A DNA stretch of 14,129 nt from an uncultured Ruminococcus sp. (GCA_937942105.1 CALDFS010000206.1:1-14129), one strand, 5' to 3'. Shown: positions 1-7,441, numbered from the stretch's first letter. Translations and numbers: made by a program. Notes: a model not told the origin generated them from the letters alone.

Positions 1-461
1 AGGCTATCGGCGTTGGAGCAGGTCAGCAGTCGAGAATCCACTGCACACGTTTGGCGGGCGGCAAGGCGGATACATGGTTCCTGCGCCAGCACGACAAGGT
101 GCTGAATCTGCCCTTTAAGCCCACCATCGGCAGACCCGACAGAGACAACGTTATAGACGGCTACATCAACAAGAACGAAGAGGACGTTTGCGCTGACGGC
201 GTTTGGCAGAAGTACTTTACCACTAAGCCCGAGCCGCTTACAGATGCCGAGGCAAAAGAATATCTTAGCTCCATAAAGGGCGTTTCGCTGGGTTCTGATG
301 CTTTCTTCCCGTTTGACGACAACATTGAAAGAGCGCACAGAAGCGGCGTAAGCTACGTTGCCGAGCCGGGCGGATCCATCAGGGATGATGTATGCATTGA
401 GCGCTGCAATAAGTACGGCATGGTAATGGCGTTCACCGGCATGCGCCTGTTCCACCATTGA
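1..461 (+). CDS. purH: AICAR formyltransferase, C-terminal part (ATIC-like branch), truncated by window edge
   Basis: This is the last ~152 codons of the enzyme that transfers a formyl group from 10-formyl-THF to AICAR, giving FAICAR, the penultimate step of cytosolic IMP synthesis. The reading frame enters at base 3 and is open from the window edge, so the TTG at 51 is internal and not a start. Diagnostic segments are GAGQQSRIHCTRLAG at the edge, then FLRQH, LGSDAFFPFDDNIERA, PGGSIRD and the terminal FTGMRLFHH. The GQQSRIHCTRLAG and RLFHH segments resemble the animal ATIC type of AICAR transformylase more than the E. coli type, as expected for a clostridial ATIC-like enzyme. Whether an IMP cyclohydrolase domain is attached cannot be seen. 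The stop TGA is 17 nt before the purD ATG, so co-transcription is likely. Confidence 0.93.
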   Translation, partial: AIGVGAGQQSRIHCTRLAGGKADTWFLRQHDKVLNLPFKPTIGRPDRDNVIDGYINKNEEDVCADGVWQKYFTTKPEPLTDAEAKEYLSSIKGVSLGSDAFFPFDDNIERAHRSGVSYVAEPGGSIRDDVCIERCNKYGMVMAFTGMRLFHH

Positions 462-467
462 TGGGTT

Positions 468-474
468 AGGTGAG
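468..474 (+). promoter_or_regulatory. purD ribosome binding site that decides the start
   Basis: AGGTGAG ends 4 nt before ATG 479. It overlaps the alternative GTG start at 470, which therefore has no ribosome binding site of its own. This supports the shorter 422-aa product. Confidence 0.6.
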
Positions 475-478
475 CGGT

Positions 479-1747
479 ATGAAGCTTTTAGTAGTAGGCT
501 CGGGCGGAAGGGAGCACGCCATTATAAAAAAGCTCCTTGAAAACCCAACGGTTGAAAAAATCTATGCCCTGCCCGGAAACGGCGGTATCGCGCAGGACGC
601 GCAGTGCGTTAATATCGGCGCTAAGGATATAGACGGCATAGTAAAATTTGCCAAAGAGAATAGTATAGACTACGCAGTAGTAGCGCCGGACGACCCGCTG
701 GTTCTGGGCGCGGTGGACGCTTTAGAGGCTGAGGGAATACCCTGCTTCGGTCCCAGAGCAAGCGCCGCCATCATTGAGGGCAGCAAGGTATTTTCAAAGA
801 ACTTGATGAAAAAGTACGGCATACCCACGGCGGCGTATGAGGTGTTCGACAGCGCCGAGAAGGCTTTGGAATACTTAAAAACCGCACCCATACCAACGGT
901 TGTAAAGGCGGATGGGCTTGCTTTGGGCAAGGGCGCAATAGTGTGCATGACCCGCGAGGATGCGCTTGCCGCCGTTAAGGAAATCATGCAGGATAAGAAG
1001 TTCGGCGACAGCGGCAACAGGGTAGTTATCGAGGAGTTTCTGGAAGGACCCGAGGTTTCGGTACTAAGCTTTACCGACGGCAGGACGGTTGTGCCGATGG
1101 TAAGCTCGATGGACCACAAGCGGGCGCTTGATAACGACGAGGGCTTGAACACCGGCGGCATGGGAACAATCGCCCCTAACCCTTATTACACCGAGGATGT
1201 TGCCGAGCGGTGCATGAAAGAAATCTTCCTGCCGACTATAGACGCCATGAACAAAGAAGGACGAACCTTTAAGGGCTGCCTATACTTCGGGCTGATGATT
1301 ACAAAGGACGGTCCCAAGGTGATAGAGTACAACTGCCGCTTTGGCGACCCTGAAACTCAGGTGGTTCTGCCGCTGTTAAAATCCGACCTGCTGACGGTTA
1401 TGCAGGCGACCACCAACGGCACTCTTTCGGATACCAAGGTTGAATTCGATTCCGGCTGCGCATGCTGTGTAATAATGGCTTCAAAGGGCTACCCCGTGGC
1501 GTATGAAAAGGGGTATGTGATTAGCATTCCCGCCGAGGTTCTGCCTGATGTATACGTTGCGGGCGCTGCCTTAAAGGATGGCAGGCTTGTTACAAACGGC
1601 GGAAGAGTTTTAGGTGTGACGGCGACAGCGCCCACTCTTGAAGACGCTATATCTGCGGCATATGCGCGCGTTGAGAAGATAAGCTTTGGAAACGCATACT
1701 ATCGCAGGGATATAGGCAAAAGGGCGCTTTTAGCCGCGGATGAATAA
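479..1747 (+). CDS. purD: phosphoribosylamine-glycine ligase (GAR synthetase)
   Basis: PurD joins 5-phosphoribosylamine and glycine with ATP to give GAR, the second step of purine synthesis. It has 422 aa, the usual family length. The N-terminal substrate domain begins LLVVGSGGREHA (about residues 3-14). The ATP-grasp core has VVKADGLALGKGA (about 141-153), EGPEVSVLSF, MDHKRALDNDEGLNTGGMG (GGMG at 226-229) and the metal-binding FGDPE at 288-292. I chose ATG 479 and not the in-frame GTG at 470, because PurD proteins begin MK(V/L)LVVGSGGREHA and because the AGGTGAG ribosome binding site (468-474) overlaps the GTG. It follows purH by 17 nt. Its stop codon lies inside the first, partial unit of repeat array A1. 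Confidence 0.97.
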   Translation: MKLLVVGSGGREHAIIKKLLENPTVEKIYALPGNGGIAQDAQCVNIGAKDIDGIVKFAKENSIDYAVVAPDDPLVLGAVDALEAEGIPCFGPRASAAIIEGSKVFSKNLMKKYGIPTAAYEVFDSAEKALEYLKTAPIPTVVKADGLALGKGAIVCMTREDALAAVKEIMQDKKFGDSGNRVVIEEFLEGPEVSVLSFTDGRTVVPMVSSMDHKRALDNDEGLNTGGMGTIAPNPYYTEDVAERCMKEIFLPTIDAMNKEGRTFKGCLYFGLMITKDGPKVIEYNCRFGDPETQVVLPLLKSDLLTVMQATTNGTLSDTKVEFDSGCACCVIMASKGYPVAYEKGYVISIPAEVLPDVYVAGAALKDGRLVTNGGRVLGVTATAPTLEDAISAAYARVEKISFGNAYYRRDIGKRALLAADE

Positions 1748-1933
1748 CTGCGTTGGCAATATAACTGGCAAAGCCAATATCACTCGCGATAGCGAATATC
1801 ACTGGCGATAGCCAATATAACTCGCGAAGCCAATATCACTAAAAGAGTTATATTCGCCTGACGGCGAGTGATATTGTCCTGGCGGGCAGTGATATTCGCC
1901 TGATGGCGAGTGATATTACCCTTGCGGGCAGTA
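1743..1933 (+). repeat. Array A1: modular mini-palindrome repeat array in the purD-purL gap
   Basis: The array alternates a 9-bp linker with short self-complementary spacers. In the left half the linker reads AATATCACT or AATATAACT, and spacers are 8-10 nt (such as CGCGATAGCG, GGCGATAGCC, CGCGAAGCC), giving a period of about 18-19 bp. At 1832-1854 lies an inverted core: AATATCACT, five bases AAAAG, then AGTTATATT. In the right half the linker is reversed (AGTGATATT) and spacers are 12 nt (CGCCTGACGGCG, GTCCTGGCGGGC, CGCCTGATGGCG), giving a 21-bp period. The whole array is thus a large inverted repeat with a small hairpin in every spacer. It begins on the purD stop codon and ends just before the purL ribosome binding site. 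It resembles REP/BIME-type intergenic repeats in style, but I do not recognise a named family. Confidence 0.9.
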
Positions 1934-1962
1934 AAAAAATAGAAAGGACTGACATAGATATA

Positions 1963-4900
1963 ATGGTTTACAGAGTATTTGTGGAAAAGAAAAAGGAGCT
2001 TGCCCACGAGGCTAAGGCTCTTTTGGGCGACGCCAAGGCGTTCTTGGGGATATCATCCCTTGAAGACGTCAGGGTAATCAACCGCTACGACGTTGAAAAC
2101 ATTACCCCTAAGGTTTTTGAAAGAGCAGTTAAATTTGTGCTGTCGGAGCCGCAGCTGGATATTGCTTCTGCCGAGGTGGATTTATCGGGGGCATATGTAT
2201 TCGCGGTTGAATACCTGCCGGGGCAGTTCGACCAGCGCGCCGACTCTGCCGCGCAGTGCATACAGATAATATCGCCGAAGGGAGAACGCCCCTTAATTCG
2301 CACTGCCAAGGTCTACGCCCTTTACGGCAAGCTTAGCGATACCGAGATTGCGGAAATCAAAAAGTATGTTATCAACCCGGTTGAAGCGCGCGAGGCTAGC
2401 CTTGAAAAGCCCGAAACCCTGAACATAAAATACGATATCCCCACCGAGGTAAGAACCCTGGAGGGTTTTACCAAGCTTGACAGGAAAGGTCTTGAGGACT
2501 TTGTTACTGCCTACGGACTTGCCATGGACGCCGACGATATTGCCTTCTGTCAGGCTTACTTCAAGTCGGAGCACCGCGACCCTACCATAACCGAAATCAG
2601 GATGATAGATACCTATTGGTCTGACCACTGCCGCCACACCACATTCTTAACAGTTATTGACAATGTAACTTTTGAAGACAAGCTTTTGCAGTCCGCCTAC
2701 GAGCAGTATCTGGCGGTTAGAAAGGAGATTGGCAGAACCAAGCCCATCTGCCTGATGGATCTGGCGACGGTTGCCGTCAAGTACCTGAAGGCTCATGGCA
2801 AGCTTGACAAGCTGGATGAGTCCGAGGAAATCAACGCCTGCACCGTTAAAATCAACGTTGATGTTGACGGCGCTTCCGAGCCGTGGTTACTCTTATTCAA
2901 GAACGAAACGCACAACCACCCCACAGAAATAGAGCCTTTCGGCGGCGCTGCTACATGCATAGGCGGGGCTATACGCGACCCTCTTTCGGGCAGGTCATAC
3001 GTTTACGGCGCGATGCGCGTTACCGGCGCTGCCGACCCGACCGTGCCTATAAGCGAAACCATAAAGGGCAAGCTGCCCCAAAGAAAGCTTGTTACCACCG
3101 CCGCTGCGGGTTATTCCTCATACGGCAACCAGATAGGCTTGGCTACCGGCATTGTAGATGAAATCTATCACCCCGGATATGCCGCTAAGCGCATGGAGAT
3201 AGGCGCGGTTATCGCGGCTACCCCTGCCGAGAACGTCCGGCGCGAGGTTCCTGCCCCCGGGGATGTAGTCATCCTGCTGGGCGGAAGCACAGGAAGAGAC
3301 GGCATAGGCGGAGCAACAGGCTCCTCGAAATCGCACAACGCCCACTCGGTTGAAACCTGCGGCGCAGAGGTGCAAAAGGGCAACGCCCCCGAGGAAAGAA
3401 AGCTTCAGCGCCTGTTCCGCAATAAAGAAGCCTGCCTTATGATTAAGCGCTGCAACGACTTCGGCGCGGGCGGCGTTTCGGTAGCAATAGGCGAGCTGGC
3501 GGATGGCTTGGAAATCGACCTGAACGCCGTTCCCAAGAAGTACGAGGGGTTGGACGGAACCGAGCTTGCAATAAGCGAATCGCAGGAGAGAATGGCGGTA
3601 GTCGTCGAGCCTGAAAACGTTTCCAGATTCTTGGAGCTTGCAAACACCGAGAACCTTCAGGCGCGCCCTGTTGCCGTTGTTAAGGCGGAGCCAAGGCTTG
3701 TTATGAAGTGGAATGGCAAGGAGATAGTTAACATCAGCCGCGAGTTCCTGAACTCCAACGGCGCGGATAAGCATATAAACATCACCCCAGCCGCCCCCAA
3801 GAATATCGCGAAGACGGTTTCGGGCGGCTTCAAGGAAAATTACATGGCGCTTGCGCAGGATTTGAACATCTGCTCGAAGCGCGGTCTTTCCGAAAGGTTC
3901 GACTCCACTATCGGCGCGGGAACAGTGCTTATGCCGTTCGGCGGCAGGAACCAACTCACCCCGATTCAGGCTATGGTGCAGAAGATATCCGTTGAGAAGA
4001 AGCACACCGACGATTGCTCGCTTATGGCGTTCGGCTATAACCCGTTCATCACCGAAGCAAGCCCCTACCACGGCGCTTACCTTGCGGTGGTTGAATCGGT
4101 CTGCAAGCTTATCGCCTCGGGCGCTAAGTTTGAGGACGTTTACCTGACCTTCCAAGAGTATTTCGAGCACCCGGGTAAGGACGGCAAGCGTTGGGGCAAG
4201 CCGTTAGCCGCACTTTTGGGCGCCTTCAAGGCTCAGTTAGAGCTTGGAATAGGCGCTATCGGCGGCAAGGACTCTATGAGCGGCACCTTCGAGGATTTGG
4301 ACGTTCCGCCAACCTTGGTATCCTTTGCGGTCACCACTGAAAAGGTGGACGATATAGTATCCCCCGAATTCAAGGCGGCTGGGCACAAGGTTTATCTGCT
4401 TCGCCCCGAGTATGACGATAACGGTCTGCCCAAGACGGATTCGCTGATAGCTCTTTACAATAAGGTGACGGCTATTCTGCGCGAGGGCAGGGCGGTAAGC
4501 GCCTACACCCCCGGCATGGGCGGTATCGCGGAAGCTATCATGAAGATGAGCTTTGGCAACGGCATAGGATTTAAATATGCAGACACTGCAACAGTCGGCG
4601 AGCTGTTCGGCTATGACTACGCATCCTTCATATTGGAAGCGACCGAGGATTTGGACGGCGAGCTTCTGGGTGAGACTACCTCGGACGGCGCAATCACTCT
4701 CGGCGGCGAGAGCATAAGCTTAAACGAGCTTCTGAATGCTTACGAAAGCAAGCTTGAAAGCGTTTACAGCTGCAATATCAAAAACAGCGGAACCAAGTTT
4801 GAAAACTTCAGCTATAGCGTAACAGAGCATAGGTCTGCGGCTGTTAAGACAGCCAAGCCCAAGGTGCTTATCCCTGCGTTCCCCGGCACCAACTGCGAAT

Positions 4901-5652
4901 ACGACAGCGCAAAGGCTGTTGCCGACGCTGGCGCTCAGCCGGAAATCCTGGTAATAAACAACCTGACGGCGGAGGGCATTTCGCGCAGCGTTGAAAGCTT
5001 TGCCGACAAGCTTAAATCCGCACAGATGATATTCATTCCCGGCGGCTTCTCGGGCGGGGACGAGCCGGACGGAAGCGGCAAGTTCATAACCGCATTCTTC
5101 CGCAGCGCCGCAGTAAAGGAAGGCGTTGCCGACCTTCTGGAAAATAGGGACGGCTTGATGTGCGGAATCTGCAACGGCTTCCAGGCGCTTATAAAGCTTG
5201 GTCTTGTGCCGTATGGCAGGATAATTGATACCGACGAGAACTGCCCCACGCTGACCTTCAACACCATCAGCCGCCACCAGTCGCGGATAGTGCGCACCCG
5301 CATAGCCTCGAACAAGTCGCCCTGGCTTAGCCTGATGAATGTTGGCGACATTGTAAACGTTCCGATATCCCACGGCGAGGGCAGGTTCTTAGCCAGCGAG
5401 GAGCTGATACGCGAGCTTGCCGCCAACGGTCAGATAGCCACGCAGTATGTTGACCTTGCCGGCAGCGCCACCGGCGATATCCACTTCAACCCGAACGATT
5501 CTGCATACGCGATTGAGGGTATCACATCCCCCGATGGCAGAGTGTTCGGCAAGATGGGTCACTCGGAAAGAGTGGGCAAGGGGCTTTATCGGAATGTGCC
5601 CGGAAACTATGATATACGCATGTTTGAGGCAGCAGTAAAGTATTTTAAGTGA
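1963..5652 (+). CDS. purL: phosphoribosylformylglycinamidine synthase, single-chain clostridial type with fused glutaminase
   Basis: PurL converts FGAR, glutamine and ATP to FGAM, the fourth step of purine synthesis. The 1229-aa chain carries both the synthetase and the glutaminase (PurQ-like) parts. Visible landmarks are the N-terminal MVYRVFVEKKKELAHEAK typical of the clostridial long form, TYWSDHCRHTTF at about 217-228, the NETHNHPTEIEPFGG nucleotide-binding segment from residue 314, GGKDSMSGTF at about 767, and a class I amidotransferase domain from about 967. The nucleophile is C1070 in GICNGFQ, with H1200 and E1202 in GHSER completing the triad. The frame is open upstream to 1903, but that stretch is repeat array A1. 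ATG 1963 matches the family N-terminus, and AGAAAGGA (1941-1948) lies upstream with a rather long 14-nt spacing. purS and a separate purQ are not needed with this form. Confidence 0.97.
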   Translation: MVYRVFVEKKKELAHEAKALLGDAKAFLGISSLEDVRVINRYDVENITPKVFERAVKFVLSEPQLDIASAEVDLSGAYVFAVEYLPGQFDQRADSAAQCIQIISPKGERPLIRTAKVYALYGKLSDTEIAEIKKYVINPVEAREASLEKPETLNIKYDIPTEVRTLEGFTKLDRKGLEDFVTAYGLAMDADDIAFCQAYFKSEHRDPTITEIRMIDTYWSDHCRHTTFLTVIDNVTFEDKLLQSAYEQYLAVRKEIGRTKPICLMDLATVAVKYLKAHGKLDKLDESEEINACTVKINVDVDGASEPWLLLFKNETHNHPTEIEPFGGAATCIGGAIRDPLSGRSYVYGAMRVTGAADPTVPISETIKGKLPQRKLVTTAAAGYSSYGNQIGLATGIVDEIYHPGYAAKRMEIGAVIAATPAENVRREVPAPGDVVILLGGSTGRDGIGGATGSSKSHNAHSVETCGAEVQKGNAPEERKLQRLFRNKEACLMIKRCNDFGAGGVSVAIGELADGLEIDLNAVPKKYEGLDGTELAISESQERMAVVVEPENVSRFLELANTENLQARPVAVVKAEPRLVMKWNGKEIVNISREFLNSNGADKHINITPAAPKNIAKTVSGGFKENYMALAQDLNICSKRGLSERFDSTIGAGTVLMPFGGRNQLTPIQAMVQKISVEKKHTDDCSLMAFGYNPFITEASPYHGAYLAVVESVCKLIASGAKFEDVYLTFQEYFEHPGKDGKRWGKPLAALLGAFKAQLELGIGAIGGKDSMSGTFEDLDVPPTLVSFAVTTEKVDDIVSPEFKAAGHKVYLLRPEYDDNGLPKTDSLIALYNKVTAILREGRAVSAYTPGMGGIAEAIMKMSFGNGIGFKYADTATVGELFGYDYASFILEATEDLDGELLGETTSDGAITLGGESISLNELLNAYESKLESVYSCNIKNSGTKFENFSYSVTEHRSAAVKTAKPKVLIPAFPGTNCEYDSAKAVADAGAQPEILVINNLTAEGISRSVESFADKLKSAQMIFIPGGFSGGDEPDGSGKFITAFFRSAAVKEGVADLLENRDGLMCGICNGFQALIKLGLVPYGRIIDTDENCPTLTFNTISRHQSRIVRTRIASNKSPWLSLMNVGDIVNVPISHGEGRFLASEELIRELAANGQIATQYVDLAGSATGDIHFNPNDSAYAIEGITSPDGRVFGKMGHSERVGKGLYRNVPGNYDIRMFEAAVKYFK

Positions 5653-5653
5653 T

Positions 5654-5685
5654 GCAAGCGTTTCACTGCGGTGAAACGCGCTTGC
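5654..5685 (+). terminator. Strong hairpin downstream of purL, possible terminator or processing stem
   Basis: A perfect 9-bp stem GCGTTTCAC / GTGAAACGC (5658-5666 with 5671-5679) closes a TGCG loop. GCAA (5654-5657) and TTGC (5682-5685) extend it across a small bulge. It starts 1 nt after the purL stop and overlaps the outer end of inverted repeat B-left. No T-tract follows, so intrinsic termination is uncertain. Confidence 0.5.
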
Positions 5686-5812
5686 GCCGCTAGTGATAAG
5701 TGATGTCGCTTCGCTAGTGATATGCGGCTTACGCCGCGTTGTGGTGTCGGCTTGCGCCGACGGATTTTAAGTGAACGGCTTCGCCGTCTGAGGGTTATGC
5801 CCTTGGGCGGCG
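5680..5812 (+). repeat. Inverted repeat B-left, made of mini-hairpins
   Basis: This 133-bp block is nearly identical to the reverse complement of 7442-7566. Differences are a few substitutions, one 6-bp insertion near 5697-5702 and one extra T near 5764-5768. It consists of short hairpins, including GCGGCTTACGCCGC (5724-5737), GTCGGCTTGCGCCGAC (5746-5761) and ACGGCTTCGCCGT (5775-5787). They are joined by linkers that include AGTGATAT, the motif also used in arrays A1 and A2. With B-right it brackets the ATPase gene. Confidence 0.9.
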
Positions 5813-5844
5813 ATTGTTGTTTGTGTACAAAAAATCTCCCTAAT

Positions 5845-5858
5845 AGAACAAATGTTTC
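5845..5858 (+). promoter_or_regulatory. LexA-like operator, distal site
   Basis: GAACAAATGTTTC at 5846-5858 fits the core of the Bacillus-type LexA/DinR box (CGAACRNRYGTTYC) at every position; only the outermost C is an A. It lies just upstream of the -35 element. Together with the site at 5905-5920 it suggests SOS control, or control by another repressor that reads the same dyad. Confidence 0.55.
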
Positions 5859-5867
5859 TGAAAGTAC

Positions 5868-5895
5868 TTGACAAATTTGAAAATTCGGGTATTAT
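5868..5895 (+). promoter_or_regulatory. SigA-type promoter for the RepA-like ATPase gene
   Basis: A consensus -35 TTGACA (5868-5873) and a -10 TATTAT (5890-5895) are separated by 16 bp. Initiation is expected near 5902, immediately before the operator palindrome at 5905-5920. The gene therefore has its own strong promoter and is independent of the pur operon. Confidence 0.8.
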
Positions 5896-5904
5896 AGTAA
5901 TTAG

Positions 5905-5920
5905 AGAAACATATGTTTCT
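5905..5920 (+). promoter_or_regulatory. Perfect operator palindrome at the transcription start, LexA-like
   Basis: AGAAACATATGTTTCT is a perfect 16-bp dyad just downstream of the -10 element, where a bound repressor would block initiation. It differs from the LexA consensus at two of 14 positions: A for G at the first position of GAAC, plus the outermost base. It shares its half-site with the distal site at 5845-5858; the two centres are about 60 bp apart. Confidence 0.6.
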
Positions 5921-5939
5921 ATCTTAAAGGAGGTATTTT

Positions 5940-7040
5940 ATGGAAGAACAATCGTTTGAAAGAGTGGAAGCCTTTCTTCGAAGCAGCTATGTCTCCGCAG
6001 CCGATGTTGAGCCTGCGGAGCATGCTTTTTTATTGGGCGACACCCGCTTTCCCATCGGCGAAATATCCATTATCGCGGGGGCGGGCGGAGTGGGAAAGGG
6101 TCAGCTGGCATGCGCGCATATTGCCCTTGCAAGCCGGGGATATAACCTTGCCGGGGCAGTGGCGGGCGAGCCGCAAACCTGCCTGTTTATAACCGCCGAG
6201 GACACCGCCCCGGACGTTCGGCGGCGCCTTGACCGCTCGCTTTTTAAGGCGGATATGTCGCGGGTGCTGATTCAGGACAAGACCCATTCCTTTAATTTCG
6301 GGCTTGACCTTAGCAAGGAAAAGAACCCCTACAGGCTGGAATCGCTCATACTGCTGACCGGTGCGACGCTCGTCTATCTCGACCCGCTTCAAGCCTTCGT
6401 CGGCGAGTTCACCGACCTTTCGCGGCAGAATCAGGTCCGCCGCATAATGCATGCCCTTGCGGCGCTTGCCGAGCGGACAAGGTGCTGCATAGTGCTGCTG
6501 ATGCACCTGAACAAGCGGCAGCAGATAGTAAACGCCGCCGACCTTTTGTGCGGCTCCAGCGATATTGTAAACGCTTCCCGCTCGGCAATGCTTTTGACAA
6601 ATGACTTCAGGGACGGCGACCCCGACCGGCGATATCTGTTCCACATAAAATCAAACCACGCCAGAAACGCCGGAACGCTGGAGCTAAGGGTTGCCGCGGC
6701 TGGAAACAGCATAATAGGCACAAGCGACGTAACCGCCGAGGAGTATGTTCAGGCGGTAAACACAAGGCGGGCTGCCAAGGCTGCAAGGGGCGAGCCAAAC
6801 TATGAACAAATGTTTTACTCAGGAATCGAACAGATGATAGCCGAGGGCAAGCTGCAATCCACTTTCAGAGAGTTTATTGATAGGTTTGCGCCGAGCTTTC
6901 AGGGGCGACCGAAGTATGTTATGGACGATATTGCTATCAGAGTTGAGGAAAGGTTGGGGTATACTATACAGACTAAGACCTCAAACAGCAGTGCAGTTAA
7001 GGTTGACGGTGACAGGGGATTCAGGCTTACTAAACTGTAA
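5940..7040 (+). CDS. RecA/RepA-like AAA_25-type ATPase, probable mobile-element replication or helicase protein
   Basis: The protein has 366 aa and a RecA-fold ATPase core over about residues 35-250. Walker A is GAGGVGKG (47-54), where the usual S/T after the lysine is G54. FITAEDTAPDVRRRL (E87) follows. Walker B is LVYLD with D148 in a DPLQAF context, then LLMHLNK (H189), GSSDIVNASRS (205-215) and IKSNHA. This order matches the AAA_25/RepA-like family (RSF1010 RepA helicase relatives) found on plasmids, prophages and integrative elements of Firmicutes. The remaining ~110 residues are charged and mostly helical, and might be a DNA-binding or oligomerisation tail; I do not recognise them. An ideal AAAGGAGG (5926-5933) sits 6 nt before ATG 5940. 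No primase, relaxase or integrase is next to it. Family assignment is fairly sure; the biological role is inferred. Confidence 0.8.
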   Translation: MEEQSFERVEAFLRSSYVSAADVEPAEHAFLLGDTRFPIGEISIIAGAGGVGKGQLACAHIALASRGYNLAGAVAGEPQTCLFITAEDTAPDVRRRLDRSLFKADMSRVLIQDKTHSFNFGLDLSKEKNPYRLESLILLTGATLVYLDPLQAFVGEFTDLSRQNQVRRIMHALAALAERTRCCIVLLMHLNKRQQIVNAADLLCGSSDIVNASRSAMLLTNDFRDGDPDRRYLFHIKSNHARNAGTLELRVAAAGNSIIGTSDVTAEEYVQAVNTRRAAKAARGEPNYEQMFYSGIEQMIAEGKLQSTFREFIDRFAPSFQGRPKYVMDDIAIRVEERLGYTIQTKTSNSSAVKVDGDRGFRLTKL

Positions 7041-7088
7041 GGACGAAAAAAAGGACGATGTTACTGAAAGAAAACTTCGTCCTTTCGT
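7041..7088 (+). terminator. GGACGA hairpin at the end of the ATPase gene (copy 1)
   Basis: Immediately after the stop codon, GGACGA at 7041 and 7053 face TTCGTCC (7076-7082) and TTTCGTC. They form a stem of about 13 bp with a small A-bulge. This is probably the transcript-ending structure, although no clean T-tract follows. The same layout recurs at 7301-7349 with a 4-nt indel and a different loop, so the element is duplicated. Confidence 0.5.
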
Positions 7089-7300
7089 CACTAATAAAAG
7101 TATCATAAATCTTTTATTATGCCTGTAAATATATAATTTATAAATATTTTACAGCTATTTAAGAAGCAATAGCTGCTTTATAGCATAATATGTAAGAAAA
7201 GAGATAATTAATTGATAATTTATACTATAGAGCCAGCCTTTTTATTGTCAGAACAGTATATTTATTTTGAATGACTATTAATGTTCCATAATATGGTATT
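7089..7300. other. AT-rich non-coding tract between the two GGACGA hairpins
   Basis: By hand count about 46 of 212 bases are G or C (about 22%), far below the surrounding coding DNA. No convincing gene is present. A dyad CAGCTATT / AATAGCTG (7152-7159 with 7168-7175) and several A/T runs are visible. It could be an easily melted region of a replication origin or a long AT-rich tail; no function is demonstrated. Confidence 0.6.
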
Positions 7301-7349
7301 AAAAAGGACGAAAGGACGATGTTTTCCTCACTACACTTCGTCCCTTTTT
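7301..7349 (+). terminator. GGACGA hairpin (copy 2), terminator-like
   Basis: AAAAAGGACGAA (7301-7312) pairs with TTCGTCCCTTTTT (7337-7349) with one bulged base. This gives a stem with an A-run before and a T-run after it, so it could end transcription from either side. GGACGAT (7314-7320) in its loop also matches ATCGTCC at 7357-7363. It repeats the layout of the hairpin at 7041-7088. Confidence 0.55.
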
Positions 7350-7441
7350 GTTCATTATCGTCCATTTCCCCGATTTTGCCCAGCCGGAACGTTCCAACCC
7401 CTCAAAATCCGTGGGAGCGAACGTGTATCCAGAAAAAACTC

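Noticed and set aside
1743..1933. CRISPR array
   Set aside because: The repeated linker is only 9 bp, the spacers are 8-12 nt and self-complementary, the orientation flips in the middle, and no cas genes are present.
1903..1962. 20-residue N-terminal extension of PurL
   Set aside because: The extra codons lie within array A1, and the family N-terminus (MVYRVFVEKK) begins at ATG 1963.
1780..2007. Reverse-strand reading frame with repeated NIT-RQ peptide units
   Set aside because: It is a translation of repeat array A1 and the start of purL; the periodic peptide comes from the DNA repeat. No ribosome binding site or coding-like composition supports it.
3118..4170. Long reverse-strand open frame (350 codons) inside purL
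   Set aside because: It is a shadow of the purL reading frame, with no recognisable domain or ribosome binding site, and purL itself is unambiguous.
7386..7395. GGAACGTTCC dyad as a further operator
   Set aside because: It is a perfect 10-bp palindrome but lacks LexA half-site spacing and lies far from any promoter; chance cannot be excluded.
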